This document shows positions 1 through 5,983 of a stretch of DNA of 6,158 nucleotides, piece by piece. The translations under genes and the position numbers were made by a program. Source of the DNA: Clostridia bacterium. GTDB taxonomy: Bacteria > Bacillota > Clostridia > UBA1381. The notes beneath the pieces are model-generated. The model made no database searches and was not told the DNA's origin. It saw nothing but the letters and a program-made list of their open reading frames with translations. The DNA lies in NCBI GenBank assembly GCA_008668455.1, contig RQCD01000210.1:1-6158 (forward strand). The letters are read 5' to 3'. The number at the start of each line of letters is the position of its first letter. Position 1 is the first letter of the stretch.

Positions 1-73
1 CATTAAAGAGGGCGCAAATATTTTTTAATAGGTAGAGAGAAAAACGAAAAAAACGTATGGAAGGACGAAATTT
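1..73. other. Leader upstream of rodA, no gene identified
   Basis: This AT-rich, purine-rich stretch comes before the first complete gene. All three forward frames close early, at TAA 4-6, TAA 26-28 and TAG 33-35, so the tail of an upstream gene could end here, but too little is visible to tell which frame or family. I see no convincing -35/-10 promoter pair and no hairpin followed by a T-run. A six-codon frame (M-E-G-R-N-L, 57-77) has a stop that overlaps the rodA start as ATGA; it is probably chance. Confidence 0.3.
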
Positions 74-1210
74 ATGAAATCCAGCCGGGCGGTTCAGCCA
101 AGCGGAAGAAAAATGGATATGGCGCTTTTGTTTGCCGTCATATTAGCATGTCTGATCGGGCTTTGTGCCATTTTCAGCGCAACACGCTCCTATGAGAGTA
201 ATACAAATGTGATTGTGCAGAGCGGCGCGTTTTGCATCGGACTGGCATTCTGCATTCTTTTAAGCAAATTTGACTATGAGCAGTACGGACTCTGGACAAA
301 ATATATTTATGGCTTTTGTGTGGCAATTCTGGTACTGGTGCTGTTTATCGGAAAATCGGGCGACTGGGGGGCGCAGAGCTGGATCCGGATCGGACCGATT
401 GGAATCCAGCCGTCCGAGATTGCCAAGGTTGGCTTTATTCTGACCTTTTCCTGGCATCTGACGCGTGTGGAGCAAACGCTGAACAAGCCGCTCACCCTTT
501 TGGGTCTTTTCGTGCATATCGGCGTGTTAGCCGGACTGATTATGCTTCAGCCGGATGCCGGCAGCACGATGGTGTTTGCCTTTATCTTTATCGTGCTGAT
601 TTTTGTAGCAGGGCTTTCCTGGCGGTACATCATCCCGGCGGGGATTTTAGGAACGATTTCCCTGCCGCTTATTTATATTTTCGGACTGAGCAAATACCAG
701 AAGCACAGAATCCAGGTGTTTTTCCATCCGAATCTTGACCCGCTGGGGAGCGGCTATAATGTGATTCAATCGAAAATTGCAGTCGGATCGGGGCAGATTT
801 ACGGCAAAGGCTTTTTAAAGGGTACGCAGAACCAGCTCTCTATTCTGCCCACTAAGCATACCGACTTTATTTTCAGCACGATTGCCGAGGAGTGGGGCAT
901 GATCGGCGCATTTTTTGTGGTGTGCATTCTGTTTTTTATCATATTCCGCTGCATCCGTGCGGCAAGAAATGCACAGTCGCGCTATGGGTATTATGCGGCG
1001 CTGGGCGTTGCGGCAATGCTGATTTTCCACACGTTTGAGAATGTGGGAATGTGTATCGGTCTGATGCCGGTTACCGGCATTCCGCTCCCCTTTATCAGCT
1101 ACGGCGGAACATCGCTTTTAACAAACCTGATTGCAGTTGGGATTGTTTTAAATATTTCAAGGCAGAAAAAAAGATACGTACCTCAAGGGGGATTACTATT
1201 AACACTCTGA
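74..1210 (+). CDS. rodA: SEDS-family peptidoglycan glycosyltransferase, RodA type
   Basis: This is a polytopic membrane protein of 378 residues that should polymerise lipid II into glycan strands for cell elongation, working with a class B penicillin-binding protein. Several SEDS signatures are visible. They are the W-I-x-I-G then IQPSEIAK block near residues 103-118, QPDAG at 159-163, the QSKIAVGSGQIYGKG segment at 232-246, LPTKHTDFIF at 258-267 (with a conserved Asp at 264), and the C-terminal PVTGIPLPFISYGG at 332-345. About ten hydrophobic segments span the protein, which matches the family's length and topology. RodA is preferred over FtsW or SpoVE because of the short tail and the overall motif style, but this is not certain. 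The ATG at 74 has AAGGA at 61-65, eight bases upstream. The last three codons (L-T-L) may be an extension created by loss of an earlier stop at 1199-1201; see the tyrA entry. Confidence 0.93.
   Translation: MKSSRAVQPSGRKMDMALLFAVILACLIGLCAIFSATRSYESNTNVIVQSGAFCIGLAFCILLSKFDYEQYGLWTKYIYGFCVAILVLVLFIGKSGDWGAQSWIRIGPIGIQPSEIAKVGFILTFSWHLTRVEQTLNKPLTLLGLFVHIGVLAGLIMLQPDAGSTMVFAFIFIVLIFVAGLSWRYIIPAGILGTISLPLIYIFGLSKYQKHRIQVFFHPNLDPLGSGYNVIQSKIAVGSGQIYGKGFLKGTQNQLSILPTKHTDFIFSTIAEEWGMIGAFFVVCILFFIIFRCIRAARNAQSRYGYYAALGVAAMLIFHTFENVGMCIGLMPVTGIPLPFISYGGTSLLTNLIAVGIVLNISRQKKRYVPQGGLLLTL
1185..1191 (+). promoter_or_regulatory. Ribosome binding site for tyrA
   Basis: AAGGGGG lies inside the end of rodA, six bases before the ATT at 1198 and fifteen before the CTG at 1207. 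It is the only good Shine-Dalgarno sequence near the N-terminal Rossmann motif of TyrA, so it favours ATT 1198 as the original initiation point even though ATT is a rare start codon. Confidence 0.6.
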
Positions 1211-1542
1211 TTATAGGATTGGGTCTGATCGGCGGTTCTGCCGCGCGGAGAATGCACGGATTCCGGAACACCCGGGTGATCGGTGTGGATTTGGATGAGG
1301 AAACCCTGCGCCGGGCGCATGCAGACGGTGCAATCGACGAGGGAACAGCCGACGCAGGGGCGGTGGTGCAGGACGCGGATTTCATTCTGCTGTGTCTCTA
1401 TCCGGAGAAAAATGTGGATTTTGTGAAAAAATATCGCGGCAAATTCAAAAAAGGCGCAGTAATCAGCGACGTTTCGGGCGTTAAGGGATATTTGCTTTCG
1501 GAAATCGAGCATTGGATTCCGGAGGGGGTCTCTTTTGTCGGC

Positions 1543-1545
1543 TGA
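1543..1545 (+). other. In-frame TGA within tyrA, codon 116
   Basis: The TGA falls between F-V-G and H-P-M-A-G, so one sense codon of a conserved motif has become a stop. The frame is the same on both sides, so this is a point change and not a frameshift. One substitution could yield it from GGA (Gly), TCA (Ser), TGC/TGT (Cys) or TGG (Trp). TGA also ends rodA (1208-1210) and the DJ-1 gene (3779-3781), which argues against genome-wide reassignment of TGA. Confidence 0.9.
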
Positions 1546-1547
1546 CA

Positions 1548-1589
1548 TCCGATGGCAGGCAGAGAGGTCGGCGGCTATGCCGGATCGGA
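1548..1589 (+). other. Imperfect stem-loop just after the tyrA TGA
   Basis: TCCGAT (1548-1553) pairs with ATCGGA (1584-1589), and GGCA (1554-1557) pairs with TGCC (1578-1581). There is a two-base bulge at 1582-1583 and a loop of about 20 bases containing AGGTC. The position relative to the UGA resembles a bacterial SECIS element, but the loop is large and the bases also encode the conserved HPMAG region, so the pairing may be coincidental. Confidence 0.25.
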
Positions 1590-2083
1590 CGACACCCTGT
1601 TTGACGGCGCGTCCTACCTGATTACCCCCGGTAAAACCTCCTCGCCGGAGGCAGTGGAGCTTGTCCGGGAATATGCAGAGCATATCGGCTGCCGGAGGGT
1701 GGTGGAGACAACGCCGGAGGAGCATGACGAGATGATCGCATACACCAGTCAGCTGATGCATGTGGTGGCAATCGCGCTCTGCAATCATCCGCTTCTGGAA
1801 AAATCCGCAGAATTCAGCGCCGGGAGCCTTAGAGACTGCACGCGGCTTGCGGTGTTAAATGATGTTATGTGGAGCGAGCTTTTCCTGGAAAACCGCAGCG
1901 CACTGATCGGGCGGATCTCGGAATTTGAAGATTGCCTGGAGCAGGTGAAAACCGCACTGATCAGCAAAGACCGCACCGCATTGGAAAGCTTAATGAAACA
2001 GGCAACGAAACAGAAATTAACCTGGTTACGGGAAAAGAATAAATAGAGGGATTGTCCCCCAAAACGGAAAGGAAGATGTTAAA

Positions 2084-3235
2084 ATGATGGAAAGATTTAC
2101 AGCGTCCGGAGCGGACAAGGAAGCCTTAAAGGCATTATGGGCCGCATCCTTTCATTATCACCAGTCCTTTATCGACTGGTATTTTGAAAAATGCTTTGTG
2201 CCGGAGGAAACGTTCATTTTTAAAACAGAGGAAAAAAGGGCGGCGGCATGCGGCACGCTTGCACCGCTGTCACTTCAGTTAAACGGAAAAACCGTCCGGG
2301 CGGCATATCTTTCCGGCATGGCGCTTTTACCGGAGTACCGGACGGAGGAAAACCAACGTCAGCAGCTGACCGAAGCGCTGACCGTTGCCGGTGTGACGGG
2401 GTATCCTGTCAGCCTTGTGATTCCGTCCGACTATAAATTTTATGAACGCTACGGCTTCCGGACAGCCTATTTTTATAAGGAATACCGCTTAAAGCCGGAG
2501 GAGCTGCCGCCATACCGGATCAGGGGAACAATTGTCCGGACGAAAAACCTGTCGGGGGCAGCAGACCGCTTAGAGGGTGTGTACCGGGCATTTACTGCCG
2601 GGAAGAACGGCTATGCTCTGCGCAGTCCGGGGCAATGGGAGCTGATTTTAGAGGATTTAGAGCAGAATTTCGGCGGTCAGTGCGTTCTGTTGGATAATGA
2701 AGCCGGAGAAACCATTGGCTATCTTTTGATGATTATCCGGGACCGGCGGCTTGGCGTTTATGAATTTGCCTATAAAAACCGGGAGGCATATGAGGGTCTG
2801 ATCGGATTTTTGCATGCGCACCGGCAGACGGTGGAGGAGATTATCTTAAAAGCGCCGGCAGACGATCTTTCACATCTGGATTTCTGCGACAGCCGGAGTG
2901 CGGTGACGCTTGCGCCCTTTGCCATGGCGCGGATTAACCGGGTATCGGAGGCGCTGTCTACATATGCGGAGGAGTTCCCGGAAACGCTCCGTTTGCAGGT
3001 GATCGACCGGCTGATTCCGGAAAACAATAAAACGTTCCAAAAGGGCGAAAACGGAATTGAGGAAACCGGGGAGGAGGCAACCGTCACCACCGATATCGGA
3101 ACGCTTTCTCAGCTTTATTTCGGTTTGATCAGCGTTTCGGACGCGGTTCGGATGAATCTGATTGCCGGGGACGCGGAGTCGCTGTCCTCCTTGTTCTCAA
3201 AAAAGGAAAATTATTTGAATATGCTGTTGGTATAG
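2084..3235 (+). CDS. Eis-like GNAT-family N-acetyltransferase
   Basis: This 383-residue protein matches the three-part layout of Eis-type proteins. There is an N-terminal GNAT domain (about 1-135), a second GNAT-like domain (about 148-270) and a C-terminal sterol-carrier-protein-like domain (about 275-383, from the MARINRV segment to L-I-A-G and the end). Family members transfer acetyl groups from acetyl-CoA to amines, but no substrate can be named here. The GNAT core shows LSGMALLPEYR at 76-86 and PSDYKFYERYGF at 114-125, the usual end of the acetyl-CoA fold. The pyrophosphate-binding loop, normally R-G-x-G-x-x-R, reads R-T-E-E-N-Q-R at 86-92, so both glycines are replaced. ATG 2084 is immediately followed by a second ATG at 2087, and AGGAAG lies about nine bases upstream. 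It sits 37 bases after tyrA and 12 bases before the DJ-1 gene. It is cytosolic, with no signal peptide. Confidence 0.82.
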   Translation: MMERFTASGADKEALKALWAASFHYHQSFIDWYFEKCFVPEETFIFKTEEKRAAACGTLAPLSLQLNGKTVRAAYLSGMALLPEYRTEENQRQQLTEALTVAGVTGYPVSLVIPSDYKFYERYGFRTAYFYKEYRLKPEELPPYRIRGTIVRTKNLSGAADRLEGVYRAFTAGKNGYALRSPGQWELILEDLEQNFGGQCVLLDNEAGETIGYLLMIIRDRRLGVYEFAYKNREAYEGLIGFLHAHRQTVEEIILKAPADDLSHLDFCDSRSAVTLAPFAMARINRVSEALSTYAEEFPETLRLQVIDRLIPENNKTFQKGENGIEETGEEATVTTDIGTLSQLYFGLISVSDAVRMNLIAGDAESLSSLFSKKENYLNMLLV

Positions 3236-3240
3236 GAGGG
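3234..3240 (+). promoter_or_regulatory. Ribosome binding site for the DJ-1 gene
   Basis: AGGAGGG overlaps the TAG stop of the preceding acetyltransferase gene and lies seven bases before ATG 3248. This close packing suggests co-transcription and possibly handover of terminating ribosomes. Confidence 0.75.
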
Positions 3241-3247
3241 TTTTTGT

Positions 3248-3781
3248 ATGATTTATGAATTGCTTGTGGATGGATTTGAGGAAATAGAAGCGCTCACGCC
3301 GGTGGATATTCTGCGCCGGGGAGGCATGGAGGTGCAGACGGTGGGCGTTTATGGAAAGCGCGTCACCGGTGCGCACGGGATTATAGTAGAAGCGGACATT
3401 CTGCTGGAGGATGTGATCTGGGAGCAGATGGACATGCTGATTCTGCCGGGCGGACCGGGGCATTTCCGGATTTCGGAGAGCGCCGGGGCAGTCCGGCTGA
3501 TCCGGCTTGCGGCAGAAAAAAACTGCTATCTTGCCGCGATTTGTGCGTCCCCCTCTATTTTAGGAAAGCTCGGACTTTTAAAAGGAAAAAAGGCAACCTG
3601 TTTTCCGGGGTTTGAAAAAGATCTGACCGGCGCGGTGCATCTGCCGGAGCAGGTGGTTACGGACGGAAAAACCGTCACCGGCAAGGGCGCAGGCGCGGCG
3701 GCAGAATTTGGATTTACCCTGCTTTCGCTCCTGACGAATCCGGAAACGGCAAAAACGCTTTCGGAGGAGATGCAGTATTGA
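3248..3781 (+). CDS. DJ-1/PfpI (YajL/ThiJ-like) family protein
   Basis: This 177-residue protein has the length and layout of the DJ-1 subgroup. The N-terminal segment EEIEALTPVDILRRGG (11-26) aligns with the human DJ-1 region carrying the conserved Glu18; the equivalent here is Glu14. LILPGGPG is at 64-71, and AICASPSILGKLGLLKGKKA (97-116) forms the nucleophile elbow with the reactive Cys99. KGAGAAAEFGFTLL near 146-159 is the typical C-terminal segment. Family members act in the cytosol and have been linked to oxidative-stress protection, chaperone-like activity or glyoxalase/deglycase activity; the sequence does not decide among these. The start is ATG 3248, with AGGAGGG seven bases before it. 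The TGA stop overlaps the TTG start of the next gene. Confidence 0.9.
   Translation: MIYELLVDGFEEIEALTPVDILRRGGMEVQTVGVYGKRVTGAHGIIVEADILLEDVIWEQMDMLILPGGPGHFRISESAGAVRLIRLAAEKNCYLAAICASPSILGKLGLLKGKKATCFPGFEKDLTGAVHLPEQVVTDGKTVTGKGAGAAAEFGFTLLSLLTNPETAKTLSEEMQY
3763..3769 (+). promoter_or_regulatory. Ribosome binding site deciding the TTG start at 3778
   Basis: GGAGGAG inside the last codons of the DJ-1 gene is eight bases before TTG 3778. The spacing is ideal and supports TTG as the true start of the cyclo-ligase gene, in a TTGA start/stop overlap. Confidence 0.75.
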
Positions 3782-4347
3782 GCAAAGCAGAAATCCGGAG
3801 GATCAAAAAACAGGAGCGGCGCGAAATGGAAAAAAATCTTGCCGCAGAAAAAAGCAGACGGATTGCGGAAAGAGTTCAAACGCTTACGGCATGGAAGCAG
3901 GCAAAAACGGTGCTTGCCTACCTGCCCTGCCAGAACGAGACGGACGCGTCTATTCTTTTGCGTGCCGCACTCCGGGAGGGAAAAACGGCGGCTGTTCCGG
4001 TTTCTGATCCGGAAACGCTTGGAATGCTTGCGGCAGAGCTTTCGGATTTTGCGGAGCTTGCACCGGGAGCATACGGTATTTTAGAGCCGAAAACCGTTGT
4101 GCCGATCGCGCCGGAGCGGCTTGAGCTGGTGCTTGTGCCGGGGATTGCGTTTGACAGAAGCGGCGGCAGGATCGGCTTTGGAAAAGGGTATTACGACCGG
4201 TTTTTAAAGAAAACGAATGCAAAAACGGTTGCGCTTTGCTATGCTTTTCAGCTTGTGCCGGATTGCTTTTTGGAATCGGAGGATTATCCGATGGATTATA
4301 TTGTTACAGAGGACGAGGTGATTGCCTGTGGAAAATGGCATAAATAA
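3778..4347 (+). CDS. 5-formyltetrahydrofolate cyclo-ligase
   Basis: This cytosolic enzyme of about 189 residues converts 5-formyltetrahydrofolate to 5,10-methenyltetrahydrofolate using ATP, returning a stored or inhibitory folate to the one-carbon pool. The N-terminal basic helix starts IRRIKKQERR (6-15), as is common in the family. The diagnostic C-terminal block is present: VPGIAFD at 120-126 followed by GRIGFGKGYYDRFL at 130-143, which holds the conserved nucleotide- and folate-binding residues. The length is typical and there are no gaps. Translation starts at TTG 3778, overlapping the stop of the DJ-1 gene by TTGA with GGAGGAG well placed upstream. Its end overlaps the start of the CPBP gene. 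The symbol is left blank because names vary (ygfA, fau, yqgN). Confidence 0.93.
   Translation: MSKAEIRRIKKQERREMEKNLAAEKSRRIAERVQTLTAWKQAKTVLAYLPCQNETDASILLRAALREGKTAAVPVSDPETLGMLAAELSDFAELAPGAYGILEPKTVVPIAPERLELVLVPGIAFDRSGGRIGFGKGYYDRFLKKTNAKTVALCYAFQLVPDCFLESEDYPMDYIVTEDEVIACGKWHK
4315..4320 (+). promoter_or_regulatory. Ribosome binding site for the CPBP protease gene
   Basis: GAGGTG lies seven bases before GTG 4328 but only one base before the in-frame TTG at 4322, so it favours the GTG start. A second, weaker AGAGG at 4308-4312 could serve TTG 4322, so the choice between two starts two codons apart stays open. Confidence 0.5.
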
Positions 4348-5188
4348 AAGCTGGGGCTTGGTGTTCCTCGGCATGCTGATCATTTTTGCCGGAAGTCTTT
4401 TAGCGGCGCTTCCGGGGATTCGCAATCTGCCATATTTGGCGATGCTATTGGGAGAGCTGCTGCTCGGCATACCGGTTTATGCCGGTATCCGGCAGTTAAG
4501 GCTTGCCGGAAGCAAGCCGGATTTCGGAGCGCTGCGGTTTTCTCCGGTGTTGATTTTGCCGCTGTTTTTACTGCCGGTCTGCATGCAGCAGTTTTGCTCG
4601 CTCCTGATGGCGCCATTTTTACAGAGTCTGAACGAATGGATGGGCGGGCAGCCGGAGTCGGTTGCTGCGGCAGACAGCGTACTGACCTTTTTCAAGCAGG
4701 CTGCAGTGGTCTGTATTGCTGCCCCGGTGATGGAGGAGTTATTCTGCCGCGGACTGCTGGTGCAGCTGGTTCGTCCCTACGGAACGGCGGCGATGATTTT
4801 TGTACCGGCGGCAGGCTTTGCACTGATGCATTTTGATCTCCGGCAGATTCCGGTGATTTTTATGCTGGGGCTTCTGCTTTCGGCGGTGCGTGTGATGACC
4901 GGGGCGATCGGTGCAGCGGTTTTTGTACATGCAGGCAACAATTTTCTGACGCTGCTGCTGCTTTTAGCAGAAGAATATCTGCCGGAGGCGGCAGTGAGTG
5001 CAATTGCGGTTTCGGGCATGGCTTTGTTCCCGGTGCTTTTTTGCGTTTATCTGCGCCTGATGCGGACGCGCAGCGTTCCGGTTCGGGAAACGCACCGGGA
5101 GAAAATGAGACTGACTCCCATGGCGGTTGTCTGCGCCGGGGCGGTGGTTTTGTATAACGCTCTGCTGATTTTTGAGACATGGTTTTAG
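4328..5188 (+). CDS. CPBP-family intramembrane glutamic endopeptidase
   Basis: This integral membrane protein of about 286 residues has the full catalytic set of the CPBP/Rce1 (Abi) family. It has EELFCR at about 136-141 (the EExxxR motif), FALMH at about 164-168 (FxxxH) and HAGNN at about 201-205 (HxxxN). Eight or so hydrophobic segments surround these sites. In bacteria such proteins cleave within membranes and some are linked to bacteriocin immunity or processing. No bacteriocin or small peptide gene is visible nearby, so the substrate is unknown. The gene overlaps the end of the cyclo-ligase gene by 20 bases. GTG 4328 is preferred to TTG 4322 on ribosome-binding-site spacing. A basic stretch near residues 248-262, then one last hydrophobic helix, makes the C-terminus look membrane-anchored. 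Confidence 0.9.
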   Translation: MENGINKSWGLVFLGMLIIFAGSLLAALPGIRNLPYLAMLLGELLLGIPVYAGIRQLRLAGSKPDFGALRFSPVLILPLFLLPVCMQQFCSLLMAPFLQSLNEWMGGQPESVAAADSVLTFFKQAAVVCIAAPVMEELFCRGLLVQLVRPYGTAAMIFVPAAGFALMHFDLRQIPVIFMLGLLLSAVRVMTGAIGAAVFVHAGNNFLTLLLLLAEEYLPEAAVSAIAVSGMALFPVLFCVYLRLMRTRSVPVRETHREKMRLTPMAVVCAGAVVLYNALLIFETWF

Positions 5189-5190
5189 AA

Positions 5191-5196
5191 AGAGGG
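5191..5196 (+). promoter_or_regulatory. Ribosome binding site deciding the tatD start
   Basis: AGAGGG is seven bases before ATG 5204 but only one base before the in-frame ATG 5198. The downstream ATG is therefore the likely start, giving the family-typical N-terminus MIFDSHAHYND. Confidence 0.65.
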
Positions 5197-5203
5197 AATG
5201 TTT

Positions 5204-5980
5204 ATGATCTTTGATTCTCATGCACACTATAATGACGACCGTTTTTCTGAGGATCGGGACGCAGTTTTAGCCGGACTGGCAGAGAAGAATGTCGGCATGG
5301 TGATGAACGCATGCGCAGCGATGGAGGAAATAGAGCCGATCCTGGCATTGACGGACAAGTACCCGTTTTTGTATGCGTCTGTCGGCGTGCATCCGCACGA
5401 TGCCGTTACGATGAAAATGCAGGATCTTGATACGCTTCGGAAAGCAGCAAAGCATCAAAAGGTGAAAGCAATCGGAGAAATCGGTCTGGACTTTTTTTAC
5501 GACAACTCTCCGCGAAAGCTCCAAAAGGGGTGGTTTTCCCGGCAGCTGGAGCTGGCGGAGGAGTTAAGCCTTCCTGTCATCATTCACGACAGGGATGCAC
5601 ACAAGGACACGATGGATATCCTCCGTGCACACAATATCCCAAAAATCGGCGGTGTGTTTCATTGCTATGCCGGAAGTGCGGAGATGGCAAAGGAAATTTT
5701 AGATTGGGGAATGTATATTGCCTTCGGCGGCTCACTGACCTTTAAGAATGCGCGCCGGACGGTGGAAAATGCAGAATTTGTGCCGCTTGACAGGCTTCTG
5801 GTTGAAACTGACTGCCCCTATCTGACCCCGGAGCCATACCGCGGAAAGCGGAACGATTCCTCCTATCTTCGGTATGTGGTGAAGAAGCTTTCCGAAATCA
5901 AAGGGATTCCGGAGGAGGAAATTGAAAAAATTACTTACGAAAATGCAAAGAAGTGCTTTCATATTCAGGAGGAGGAATAA
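5204..5980 (+). CDS. tatD: TatD-family metal-dependent hydrolase (DNase-like)
   Basis: This amidohydrolase-fold protein of 258 residues should act in the cytosol. Characterised TatD enzymes are metal-dependent nucleases with 3'-5' exonuclease activity and roles in DNA repair or clean-up. All expected metal ligands are visible: the H-x-H pair His6/His8 in FDSHAHYND, Glu92 in GEIGLDFFYD, His128 in VIIHDRDAH, His153 in VFHCYAG and Asp203 in ETDCPYLTPE. The length is standard and no part is missing. ATG 5204 is favoured over ATG 5198 because of ribosome-binding-site spacing. The gene follows the CPBP gene by 15 bases and is followed three bases after its stop by a TatD-linked radical SAM gene, a recurring clostridial pairing that suggests a shared but undefined role. 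Confidence 0.93.
   Translation: MIFDSHAHYNDDRFSEDRDAVLAGLAEKNVGMVMNACAAMEEIEPILALTDKYPFLYASVGVHPHDAVTMKMQDLDTLRKAAKHQKVKAIGEIGLDFFYDNSPRKLQKGWFSRQLELAEELSLPVIIHDRDAHKDTMDILRAHNIPKIGGVFHCYAGSAEMAKEILDWGMYIAFGGSLTFKNARRTVENAEFVPLDRLLVETDCPYLTPEPYRGKRNDSSYLRYVVKKLSEIKGIPEEEIEKITYENAKKCFHIQEEE
5967..5975 (+). promoter_or_regulatory. Ribosome binding site for the radical SAM gene
   Basis: AGGAGGAGG lies inside the last codons of tatD (encoding its E-E-E end), eight bases before ATG 5984. It is a near-consensus site, so the radical SAM protein is probably well translated from the same transcript as tatD. Confidence 0.75.
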
Positions 5981-5983
5981 ATT

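Larger units (their letters stand above)
1198..2046 (+). pseudogene. tyrA: Prephenate/arogenate dehydrogenase interrupted by one in-frame TGA
   Basis: If read through, this frame gives about 282 codons, the usual length for a stand-alone TyrA. The enzyme oxidatively decarboxylates prephenate or arogenate with NAD(P)+ in tyrosine synthesis. The N-terminal Rossmann loop GLGLIGGS is at residues 7-14, followed by the Asp-containing second strand (VIGVDLDEE) and DVSGVKG at 91-97. The catalytic motif HPMAGRE is at 117-123, and the helical C-terminal part carries TSQLMH and SAGSLRDCTRLA. Codon 116 is TGA (1543-1545), directly before the conserved His; homologs usually have a small residue there. A gene caller would split the gene into a piece ending at 1545 and a piece starting at ATG 1552, both in the same frame. 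No ATG, GTG or TTG start is well placed. ATT 1198 has the best ribosome-binding-site spacing, and the next upstream in-frame ATG (1051) lies deep inside rodA. I infer recent inactivation or sequence error; UGA recoding is possible but unsupported. Confidence 0.82.

Noticed and set aside
57..77. Six-codon upstream frame (M-E-G-R-N-L) ending in an ATGA overlap with rodA
   Set aside because: It has no clear ribosome binding site of its own and no regulatory codon pattern; such short frames arise by chance.
1543..1545. Genome-wide TGA reassignment to Gly or Trp
   Set aside because: TGA ends rodA and the DJ-1 gene at sensible places, and no other gene in the window has an internal TGA.
1183..1788. 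Long reverse-strand open frame opposite tyrA
   Set aside because: It has no recognisable domain, is rich in His, Arg and Cys as expected for an antisense shadow, and lies opposite clear TyrA coding sequence.
1552..2046. Separate gene starting at ATG 1552
   Set aside because: It is the same frame as the upstream TyrA piece, begins at the Met of the HPMAG motif, and has no ribosome binding site at a suitable distance (GGAGGGGG at 1521-1528 is more than 20 bases away).
2048..2058. Small hairpin GGGA-TTG-TCCC between tyrA and the acetyltransferase gene
   Set aside because: It has only four base pairs and no following T-run, so it does not qualify as an intrinsic terminator.
2075..2086. Three-codon frame M-L-K just before the acetyltransferase start
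   Set aside because: It is too short to mean anything and is explained by the A-rich spacer after the ribosome binding site.
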